Shown piece after piece: positions 11,815 through 23,800 of a DNA stretch of 64,000 bases (position 1 is its first letter; every line of letters starts with the position of its first letter). The DNA is taken from the NCBI GenBank assembly GCA_018806985.1, contig JADANN010000163.1:124001-188000 (forward strand), given 5' to 3'. The translations under genes and the position numbers were made by a program. Below the pieces are notes generated by a model. That model searched no databases. It was not told where the DNA came from and saw only the letters and a program-made list of their open reading frames with translations. The stretch is from Angiostrongylus vasorum (taxonomy: Eukaryota; Nematoda; Chromadorea; Rhabditida; Metastrongylidae).

Positions 11815-14800
11815 GTAGTGCGTTGAGTTCGAAATCAGTCTATCAGTTTTAAATCAATGAATATAGTATTCAGTATTCAGTAACTTCTTCAACTCTTCAT
11901 CCTCAACCAGAAAAAAGTAGTTTACATATTTATTTATATGATCTTATGAACTGATCTTCTTTAGCTGATGCGAGGTTGGTATAGGTCTTCGTTGTCGTTG
12001 TCGTTGTTGTTGGTGTTGTTCGTCGATGGCTGACGTTTTCGGCGATTTCGCCTTCCTCAGAGCTTGCACGTATTTTATATTAGAATACTTTAATTACTCG
12101 GTGGAAAAGGCTGAAGTATTAATGAAGATCAAAGTTTTAAGTAGATGGTGGGTTAGGATGCTACGGTCAAACTGAAGAGCTACTCACCGTGATGTTACGA
12201 GTGGGACTGGCCCACGCGTTGTTCACGTGGGGTCGCGAGCACGACACACCCCGGGGTCAAAACATCATTTTGACATAGGGCGCCAGGTCACGTGTGATAG
12301 TGAGGCATTCGCCTTTCCGGTTCATCTTTGAATTTTTGAAATTTATCCAAAACGCTTCAAGAGTTTTGCGCGTTGATGTTTTCGACTCCTGCGCTAGGAA
12401 CCGTACAGTCACTTCAAAATCATCGTCGTTGTGCTTCTGTGCCATATGCGTGCCTAGAGCAGTGTTTTGACGAATTTTAGCTTTCCCATCTAGATGTTCT
12501 TTTATGCGGACACAAAGTGGTCTACCTGTTTCCCCGCTATATTCCTCACGGCATGCGTTAGATGAGATCAGGTATATTATACCTGAACTCATGCAATCCC
12601 CATCTCTCCCGTTAGGACAGATCATACAAAAATCCAAGGATGAACCGGAAAGACGAATGCCTCACTATCACACGTGACTTGGCGCCCTATTTCAAAATGA
12701 TATTTTGACCCCGGGGTGTGTCGTGCTCGCGACCCCCACGTGAACAACGCGTGGGCCAGTCCCACTCGTTACATAACGGTGAGTAGCCTTTCAGCTTTTG
12801 ACCGTAGCATCCCTAACCCACCATCTACTTAAAACTTTAATCTTCATTAATACTTTAGCCTTTTCCACCAAGTAATTAAAGTATTCTAATATAAAATACG
12901 TGCAAGCTCTGAGGAAGGCGAAATCGCCGAAACGTCAGCCATCGACAAACAACACCAACAACAACGACAACGTCAACGAACACCTATACCAACCTCGGAT
13001 CAGCTAAAGAAGGTCAGTTTATAAGATCACATAAATAAATATATAAACTCTCTATGCCGAGGTTTATAGAAAGTCGGTGTTTTGAGTTAATAAAAGTAGT
13101 TTACGTTTCTCTTTTTCTTTTCTTCTAAGAACAATGAATTTCCACTTTTATCTATAAAACAAAGTAAAATGGTTGATTTGAAAAAGCTATAAAAGCGTTG
13201 CTGACGTCAAAGTTCTTTGCATACAGCGTTTGAAGTCTAGTTTGTAGATGAACCGAAGAAGCACAACAGAAAGATGGGAAGCAAGCAAGATTTTCTTCTG
13301 TCGAACAAATATAAGCAAAAAAAACGTTTTAATAACTATGCACAGGAGATTGTGGACATTCATATCGATCTTTGTACTGTTTTGAAAAGTTTTCTTACTG
13401 ATGAGAAGACGTAGGTGACATGATTGCTACCCGAGTGATGAAGAGTAGGCAATGAATGAGACATTTTCAGTGAGTACCTCTTCTGGGTGGACCGAAACGA
13501 TTATCTGTGGTTAGCTCAGACCATTGTCGCTTTTATTAGCATATTCGAGACGATAATAATTTTCTACATAAGTTACCAGGGAAACTTATTTCGCTTGCTA
13601 GTCAATGTTCACTTCCTTCTTGAACTGGTCACCAGTTTCCCTTTCGCAATCACTGTAAGCATTGTCATATTTTCCTTCATTAGCAGATGAGAAGATGCCT
13701 AAAATAGCAGAGTCATTCGTATTCCACATTTCAGATCTTCCAACCTAATCTTCGCCGTTTGTATGTGCCAGTGTTTCTGAATTGTTGGCTCGCGAAAGGT
13801 TCCCTCCAAGCAATGATGAACGACCTCAATCGGGGTTCGTTTATGAACCAATCGGCTCTATTTAGACAGTTACTGCTACTATTCTCCATCATGCTTTGTT
13901 TGATATTCACCGGTGAGAATCTTTCAAAACTTTCGACGGCTATCCTCACGATTATTCACTATGAGGGAGGCATGCAGCACGATAGTTAGACATGCTGCAT
14001 TACAATACAAACAGAGTCGTTAGTTCGATCGGGAACCCTGGGTAAACTAAGCTCTACATCCATTCGGAGTTCCACTGATCTGATATATAGGCAGACCAAT
14101 TGTGCATTTAATCACTACAATGCTTGGTGAAATTTTATTACATCTTCTATTCATTGAAAAATTGAAGGGATGTGTAGTATCGAGCATCTACAAAGAGCTG
14201 GTGATCGTCAGTTCGACCTTTTCACAAGTTTCTACTTTGTTATGGTCACTTTTTCCACAGTTGGATATGGTGATTGGTGAGGCGTCGATTTTACTGAAGT
14301 AGAATCGATTACACGGACATTATGCATGATGTATTCAAGCAACCATAGCATGATAGGGTTAAGAATTTTAAATTAGACAAGCATTTTTCCTAAACAGGAA
14401 TACAAAATTTTTGTTTAAGTTAGGGTTAACAAAGTGGAGAGTAAGTTATGTGTGGATTAGACAGAAGTCCAAGTGCTTAAAGTGCTTTTATTTATTATAA
14501 CACATTGCTTTACACTTGTTTCTAGAGTGCTTACAGGTATCCGGATACATGGATGTCAAGGCTTTGCGTCGTACTACTGATATGTGTAGCATTAGTTCTC
14601 CTTCCGTCACAGGTAGCGACCAAGTTACTCAAAGATGATACTGGAACGTTCTAACCTCATTTTACTTAGTAGTCCTTTATTTAGATTGAAGCCTTAGGAC
14701 AAACATGGGTTGAAAGACAGAAGTCCGGCGGTGACTATGGCGGTGGGTGGTCGAAAAATGAAAAGCACGTGGTGGTAACAATCACACATCTAGATGTGGA

Positions 14801-17800
14801 ATTTATCAGAGATTTTTTGGACGAATTCTATGCACATCCCGAAAATAAGGCGAGTGAAAAGAAAGCACTGGCCACTGAACAGGTCAAAGACTTCTCATGA
14901 TGGGTCGGTTCTTGTCGCTGGTTGACTAATCCCGAATCTTTTCACTGATTTTTTTTATATTTTAGCATATGCAAGTGATACTGTTATCATCCGCAGAACT
15001 TGACAACCAAACTCGTCTACTGCTGAAAATTCCATTATATCATGAGCGCGTACACTACATAAGAGGCAGCGCGCTCCGTGATGAAGACCTTGAAAGGTTT
15101 CCAAATTGATTCTTCTATGACATAAAAAGTTTTGAAAAACCTGATACGTGGCTATTCTAAGGTGATATCACTTGTGAAGCAAGTAATGCACATCTAGCGA
15201 CATGCATTACTAACCTCCACCTACTGGGGACTAGTCCAACAAATTTCATTTTCCTACTCAGCATTGTCTCTATTTCATTAGTCCTTAAAAACTCGAACAC
15301 TTGAGAGCGTAAAACAAACCTTATAAATATGGGAATTTAATCATAGAAACTAATTATAGATACTTGGATAACCACCATATACTAGTCATACGAACCCCAG
15401 CTCGATTTCGACCATTTTGTTAACTCGCGCCCATCCATCACTCTGAGATAGCGGTTTGTTTCATGCATAGCGACGTTTATGAGTGGCTTTCCATAAAGCT
15501 CAACTTATATTTGCGGAAGTATAGTTGGTCAATGGGAGTTGCAAACATGTCTGTCCTTATTATAGGAGGCCTAGCTGGATGGCACTTACATCTTCGCACC
15601 TATTAATCCATTGAATCCCTAGTCCACTTACTGTGGAAGTCGCTTTATTTCATAAGCAAGTCATCTCTGCATTAATTCTAGCTCAAACTCCGCGATATTA
15701 AATCAAATCTAGGGCGTGTAGCAGAAGTTTTGGGAAAAAAATCTCATGATAATGCGCAGAAGAGCACGAAGCTCTAAAATTATTCAGTGGCTTCTTTGAC
15801 AGGCAGATACTGCTATTCTGAGCCATGCGTATATTTCCTTATCCGAGTCGTCTATCATATTTGTTGAATTCCCAGCGGGGTAGACAGGATTTCTGGATTT
15901 CGTGATCAATATGCTTTTGCATGACATACTTCTTCCGATTTACCCACAGTTCTATCTTCTTCCCGCTGCCTTAAGTTCACTGAGGAAAGTGCTTCAGAGA
16001 GGTAGTGTCACACATCGGAACTCCTTTTTGTCGAGAAGACAAAAATACGATTAAAGTGCTGCGTCATTGTTGTAACTGCCACCGCATTGGGATGGAGTCT
16101 TTATGTCCGAAAGATATCTTGGCCGATAAGCACTGACTGAATGACGAACGTTTGTTTCGACTTTCTCGATGTTTTTTTCGTCTCTAATGAAGGTTGCGGC
16201 CAAAAAGCACTCGCAGGAGACACAAACAACTCTGGCTACGATTTAGTCGTAATCGTGACAGAAAGACTCTTGTCGGAGTTTTGACAAACTAATTGTGACT
16301 CATCAAATACTTTGGCATAAAGTTTCGTTCATGATGCTCTCACCAAAGGTTATTTCTGTTCTAATTTTTAGGCGATGAGAAGTTCTTGCTCAGTTTGTAT
16401 CCGGTGCGAATCTTATCAGTGGGGTGGGGGATAATTGATCTTATATCAGGAAGACCATAGTACGAGGATGTCAACCAACAACCACCTTTCGCTTGTAAAG
16501 TTGCAGTTGATTTCCATGAATGCGGCGTGCGCCATTTGACGATTTCCACATAAAATGGCTTCCATTAGAATTTCTTACAGAAAAGTGAACTTTCATAGAA
16601 TTTGGATATTACTGATGGAATCGCACTCAGCCATAGTTTCCACTCCCTTATTGACCTAATATTCCGATGTTTATCGTCGTCCATTCTACTTTACTGCCTC
16701 TCTTTGCTTTGGTATGGAAGTTCCAAGCGAAAAACTTGCGGTGAGCGTTTCTGTATATAACGTTTCTACCCTTGGCCCTAAGGTATATAATATCTGCTCA
16801 AATGATTACAAAAAAGAAAATAGCTCTTCTTCATTGGCCGAATTATTGGTGAGCAGCAGATAATACTTCATGACGTCTTCTCATTATGGTCACCCAAGCA
16901 AAATCAAATTATGTTGTGTTAATCAAAGTAGTGGGCATGGATGTATAAGAAAGTCGCCGCACAGAGATTTCGTACCAGATCTTCGCCCCTGGATGACAAG
17001 GGTTCCATAATTATATGGGTGATTATCAATTTAATGGCATAAAGTAATTCGATGTGATGTGCATACTATGAACGCGAAGAAGTGTGTCTGAAAAAGAATG
17101 TTCTCGATTTTAGTTATATAACCGGAAATACCCTGCATGGTATGTTTGTTGTGGTCTGGTTCTAACGATGCATGTCGCAGTACGAGCTTTGCTCAACTTC
17201 TATGTGGATGTCTGAACCTCCCATACTGTACAAAGAAGAGTATAATTTGCAGGGTTCTGCAAATAGTTTTCATTATTCGAACGGGTGTCTCCCCTTAAAC
17301 TTTGAAATAGCTCTCCCTATTCATTTTTATTGATACTCACTTGGATACTAGGATCGCCCATCTTCAGTGGTTGTGCGAGCCCCAGCATAATTTCCGTTTT
17401 TTCAGAGTTTCGTTGGTCTAGTCATTGCGGTTCTCTGGAGTCCCGAGGACGGCCTGGCCAAAGTCTGTCCAGGTCGTCACCACCACAGTCGCAGCCCTTG
17501 TGGATCGGCGGGGAGATTTGCCATCATGCGACTAGTTTGGTACCAGGACAGTGGTCGATCCTGTTATTGGTTTACTCTAACTAGGCTTCCTGATGGAAAC
17601 GCCGGACTCCTTCTCAGCTTGGGAGACCCTGCCGTGGGAATGAATCTCCACGCTTTACATCGCATTCCGACATCCAGGAACGCTTTCCAGCCGCGATGAG
17701 GCGATAAACCGTTGAGAGATGTTGAGAGAGGTTGAGGATTCTCGTTGATAATCGCAGACAATTCTACATCGGGAAGGAATGTAGAGCTTTGCGATTAGTT

Positions 17801-20800
17801 TTACTCTTAGACGGTGGCGATCCTTTGCATAGGTTTACAGTTACCCGGGTTTCCAGACGGATAACTCAACCTACCCATCTTGAGTGAGGGATGAATCTCC
17901 GGTGGATATTGCATTTCGACGAAAAGGAACATCATGGTCACAGCAAAGTAACAGCCGGTAGTTCTCTGTAAAATAAAAACGATGAGCAAATATGTATAGC
18001 GTGTGAAACACCTAGCAACTGACGCCGATGTATTTTCAATGCGATTGTTTTCTCCGAAGGCTAATCCACTTATTCCAGGGCCCGCCTCGGCTCTGCACAA
18101 GCTTGTTTCGTTCTTTCGGCTCGTCATCAAAATAAAAAGATTATAACGGACGAATATACAATTCTTCGCTCATGGGCAGTTAAAGATTTTGCACCTCATG
18201 TTAAGCAGTATGTGCAGATTTTCAGGCCAGAAACAAAAATGCACATAGAGCACGCTGAGGTTCTTATTTGCGAAGATGAATTCAAGTACTCACTGCTGGC
18301 CAACAATTGTATTTGCCCTGGAATATCTACATTTATTACGTTGTTAATGCATACGTCGAGAGGAGAAGAAGGAAAAAAATCCACTGAACCATGGCACAAA
18401 GTGTATGGATTTCATTCTGGAAACGAAATCTACATGATAAAGGCCGAGGATTCCAAGTTTTTTGGAAACTTCATTGGCAAATCCTTCACTTACGCCTCTT
18501 TTCATGCTCATAAAAAGTAAGATAAGATTTTTAGTCATACTGTCAATACTTGTATCACCTGTGTCAGCTGTAATCCCGTTGGTCGTCGAGTGACTTGAGC
18601 GGGGCCAGTAAATCTTCCATTTTTCCCTTCCGCGTGAAAGAGTAGCTATGCGGGTTCTGCTTGCTCTAGGAACTTGTTGAGCATCATCACGCTGTCAACA
18701 CAGTGAGAAAAAATAACACAAAAAGAGCAATATTTGATTTTTTTGCTGCCCATTATAGTCGCTAATTTTCAAAAATTACGAACATCAACGCTAATCGTTT
18801 ATTGTTAGTCGGCAAGACTAAGAATTATCTTAGTGAATTAGCGATCATTTGAAGAAAGTGAATGTTTTGACAGTCTGCGAAATAGTAATGATACTTGAAC
18901 AGCGCAGCATATTTAAAATTTACGATCCATTTTCTTGGTTCAACTTGAATTTCAAAGCTTTGCATCCAGACAGAGTTATTTAATCGCTTGTCAGCTTTCT
19001 TTTCTACTGCAAGGTGTCGACTTTCAGCTATGGTGTCGGTTTGATTGGCGTGAAATCAGACGAAGAAAACGCTAAAACACTCCTCAATCCTGGAAAAGCA
19101 CAGATCATCCAGTCTAGCGACATTCTTTATTATATGGGGTTAACAAATGAAGAATCACTGTACGACTTCCGAAAAGATATAAGGGATCAACAAAGGAAAG
19201 CCAATCTGGCCTCGACTATTGCGAACATCGGTTAGTGATCCGACATATACAAAGGTTTTCAAACCCACATATTTGCTGGAGAATCACACATTTCCGCTTG
19301 TTCTAGCTCCTCAAGCTCACTAATTAATGATTATGATTATGAATCAACGTAACTGCAGCCCGAAGCATTAAAATTTTCTCAGACCAATTTTTGGAAAACT
19401 AACTGAGATTCCTTTGCTCGAGTAGAGATATTATAGCCCACATAGGCGAATCGATGACTGATAATCAGCAAGATGAAAAAAGTGAAACTACAAATAAATT
19501 CAGCGAAGTACTGACTAGAATTGAGCAAAGTTTTAGTCCTTGTCGGGAGTAGTAATTGCTCCATCCAATAAAAGAAATTTTTAGCGGAAAATTCCGACAT
19601 CAGAAGGAAATCTTAAAGTTCTATATTTCATTTTTCAATTAAACTTTATAAGGTGAAGTAGGAACCACTGTAATCAATTACAGTCTCGCCAATGTGTTAA
19701 AAGCTTATTTTTTACTTAGACGAGTCGTGTTAACACATTGTGAGAGTCCCAGTGCGTCTTTGATTCGTGTAATTGTTGTCCTTCAGCAGACATCAGTGGA
19801 TCACGGCTTGAGGGATCTGATAGTTGACTTTTTGTCGTAAATATCTAAATAGTTTAACGTGTAAGCGTGGCCCTGTCCCATGTAATGCGCGCAAGTTTTT
19901 CGATGTGGCTAAACTGTGAGCCGTGTTTGCCTGTCCCTACTGTTTAGAAGAGCTGAAAGAACTAGTGCTTCAAGACTGACCCTTGCCGAAAACAGGAGCA
20001 CAGCACGTCTTGCCCATTGTCTTCACTCAGTTCTTTTTTCTCACCTGTCGTTAATATTCATTGAACGTTCTATGCTAATGTAGGATTTGGTGTCGTTAGT
20101 CGAGAATAGATCCGAAATGCTTGTTCCTTTCCATCCAAGATTTCCAACGTTGTGTTTTTGTTCTGATTGATTTATAATTCAATCTTTTTCATTGTTCCAA
20201 TAATCTTGGTTTGCACTGTATTTGCTTTTGGGATACTGTCCGAAAAAATGAAAATGACAATGGCAAAACGAAGGTTGAGAAGGAAACCGCCCACTAACAA
20301 ATCTCCTTTTTCGCCCCCATGGAAGTGACTACATACACCAGTGTTGGGTAGTGATGAAGACCTTTGACATACTGTGCTCAGAATCTTTGTATTCCTTTAC
20401 CCATTGAAGTGGTGAGCCGTCGGTGGGAAAGTTGTGTCATCGTTGTATAATATGGCAGTCTGCAGTGTTTATACATAGGATGTGCTCATACCTTCGTGGA
20501 TATGGTGGATGGAATGACTTATTGCAGACAACCGTTAATTTCGAGTCTTACATTTACAGATTCGAACTTGTTCAAACAACGATGAATAATTCATTTGTTG
20601 ACAAAAGAAGGTGTACAAATGAGGTCGTCCACAATTGGAAATCTATGTTAGCCAAGAAAGAAGAATGCCTGGAATTTTAACACTGGGAAATCGAACACTT
20701 CATATTGACACAGGGGGCGTATGTGGCATGCCGGATAGAGGTGTCCTGCAAATACACACAGTGGGTCCTTGGCTCCATGCCGCACCCCGAGTAGGGCAAG

Positions 20801-23800
20801 CCATCCGTCCCTCCGGGATCGCGAAATCGGTGCGAGACATTTTTGAGAGGATAAAAGCACTAAGAACACTCTTTTAATAGATCCTTAGGACAGCAAGCGA
20901 TTTTGTAGGCCTGATATGCATTCAGTCACTTCTGCTATATTTGATTAAGTCGAATGCATGGCGCAACGTTCAACGATTGATCAACAACTTTTTACATATT
21001 AACCACAGCAGCCATGCCACTAAGAAATGTATTAAAAGATGTTCTTAACGAGTTCTGTAAATTCTCAGATATTTATATAGATATTTATCATGCTAGACTT
21101 TTTTGAAAAACGTTACAAAATGGAAAAGAAAACAAAAATTGGGTTTGATGGAGCATCTTTTGAACAGCTGCTTTCATGATGGAAAATTTCGCATGAAGTA
21201 CCCATACGATCTTTCTTTACAGATTCAAGAACGTAAATTTGAGCCTGAAAATTTAAAATTCAAATAGCTTCCAGGTGCAGTGGCGATTGATGTACCTGAT
21301 CTCGAAGAAGGCGTGAAAAAATTATCGAAGTACAGGAGAAAGGGACTTCTACAGAAGTCAAAGGTAAGATTCCACAATAAGTAAGATCGTATCAGATAAT
21401 GTATGCGTTTTTCCGAAGGTTGCTATCGTTTACTTAACACCTCCATATTCTGTCCTCAAAAAGTAAGAGAACGGAAAATGAGAAGAAATTCATTCAGGGA
21501 TCGGAAGAAGTCAGATTGATTGATGTTCCTACGGATAGCTTACACCGACCTTCAATTGCGATGGTTATGGAGGTATTATGTGTAACATAGAGTATAATGC
21601 TTCTATAAAAAAGCACCACGGAAAAAAAAACTATGACAAATGGAAAGAAATCTTCGCAATCCCTCAATAGTAGTAGTACACTTAAAAAATAAAACAATAT
21701 ACAACTGAAACTAGAATACTTCGAGGTCGTACACAGATTTCTAAACAGCTGTCTACGTTAAAGAACGGTTATTCCACCCACATGAATGTTCAGGTTTCAT
21801 TTCAGAAACCGGAAGAAAGTTCCACAGACTCGGACCACGAAGAAGAGTGTGCTAAATGTCGAGGTGTATGCATTCAAAAGAAGTACGGAAAAGAAGTATT
21901 AATTTTCAATTGTATTTCAAGCGGAAAAGCACGGCATCCATGTGTTATCATGAAGTTAATGCAACAGTTTTACGTTTCTTCTTTCCCACTACTTTTCAAA
22001 TTTAGTTAGATAAGACTTCAACTACTAAATTCCTGAATAGGATCGTCAAAAGTCCAATAGAAAATTCATCGAATCTCATAATACACAGGAACCAGATGGC
22101 TCAAGTACCCAACTATACGCGATGTGCAAAACTACTCCCCATTGGAGCTCCGATACTGCTAACGAACTGAAACATGTACTGTCCAGCATTATTGCAGCAG
22201 ATATAGTCTTGAACTTGTGCCAGCTACCTGTTTCTCACAACTGCACTCAACTAAGAAACCTGATTTGCACAAGCGTTCGCGTCGACAGGCCTAGGGTACA
22301 ACATTAACTCTCAGTACGGCATGCATGTACCACCAGCAATATGGAAGAACGCGAAAGATCTAGCGCGAATTTGGCACAAGTCTTGCTAAAGTCGCATATT
22401 CGTGGAACATATAAAACGCAGTGCTCGTCGATGTTGCGGGCAACCAACTATCCTTCCACCTCATGTGATCTTTCAGAGGTTCTCTTATGTGAATTGTAAG
22501 CAGCACCATCTAGAAGACGGATACCCAAGGAGGTCGTATTGCGACTGCTGCGGAATCCACTGGCTCATCACTTTACGGTAGCTGAGCACCCGTAAATAGT
22601 TCTCTATGATGGAATGGTGGAAGTCGTGAGCCTCTGTCACTTTGCATATAGTCACAACAGGTTGCTCTTCTAACCGAAATCACAGTTCGTAATCATCCAT
22701 AGAAAACGGTCACTTACTCCCCCAGTTTCTCTTATCAATAGTTGGGAATACGAGGACCATGGAAAGAATGTGAAATCGTAAACGATGATTTTTGCACAAC
22801 TGGCAATAAATTGTTGACTATAGCTTTGCTCTTCTCGGGGCCTGTAGGTACTCCTAATAAATTATCACTCGAACGTTATGTAGATTTGCCTTGTTTTCTG
22901 TTAGTCTCTTCTAAAGAACTATTTCCTTTTCAACCTTTTTTGGGAAACCGGGAATGTTCTGTTATACAACACATCCGAAAGCCACCCAACAGGTGTTTCA
23001 ATAAAAAAAAATTTTATTCTTAAAAAACAAGGCATGAATTTCTTGCCGACAAAGTTTCTCCTCTCAATTTTATCTCCTACTTGCCATCGATGTCCCGCGC
23101 CTAAACATGTTGCTGCTTTGTTGTTTCAGAATACAGCGTACGTATCCGCAAGTTCGCACATACATCGGTACGTCAAATACTGTATGTCACATGTTGAGAG
23201 AGAAACGACCTATCTGCTGCTTGCAACTGGACAAGGTACTTTAAACTCAAAAAATCGGAAATTCTACGATGTAGAGATGTGTAAAATCTGTTGAACGCCC
23301 ATAGATGTTGAAGCATCGTCACATATAGCAAAAGACATTTAGTCATTTACTGCAATAAACTTATCAAGAGTAGATGCAACATGGCGAGTTTTAGGCATGT
23401 CAACATTGTTCTTATACGTCAGCGCACGAATACAACTGGACTAACAATCCGATAATACTTGCAGCGGATAAAACTAGCAGTGGAATGTACAACCTCATCA
23501 TCCCATTGAGGTAATCAGCAATGTGGCTTCTTCTCAGGTTTTTCGTTACAAATATCTATACAGTAGATCTCTGACAAGGTTCCAGTTCCATTAATTAAGA
23601 TGTGCAGAAGAAAATGAATCCAAATTAAAAAGCTTCGTTGAAGAGCCTACTACCGCCCAATACATGAACTCCATCCAATTGTTCTACTGCTGGAATTAGA
23701 AGAAACAGCGAATCCTAATCCTGCTTTTCTTGATGCAATCTCTTATTTTCCAGGAATATTCTGGATGCAGGGGAAGATTTCAGTGTGGGTTTTCATAGTA

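Larger units (their letters stand above)
11926..13091 (-). mobile_element. Penelope-derived unit, copy 2, in slo-2 intron 3
   Basis: A 1.17-kb insertion bounded by a perfect 13-bp direct repeat, AAAAGTAGTTTAC, at 11913-11925 and 13092-13104. The internal structure equals copy 1 but on the opposite strand: a GIY-YIG coding segment (12257-12637, minus) between long inverted arms (about 11926-12330 and about 12640-13040). The junction between the inverted arm and the nuclease is the same as in copy 1, so both descend from one rearranged source. The right arm is about 50 bp longer. It lies between slo-2 exons 3 and 4, and its nuclease strand is antisense to the host gene. Confidence 0.9.
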
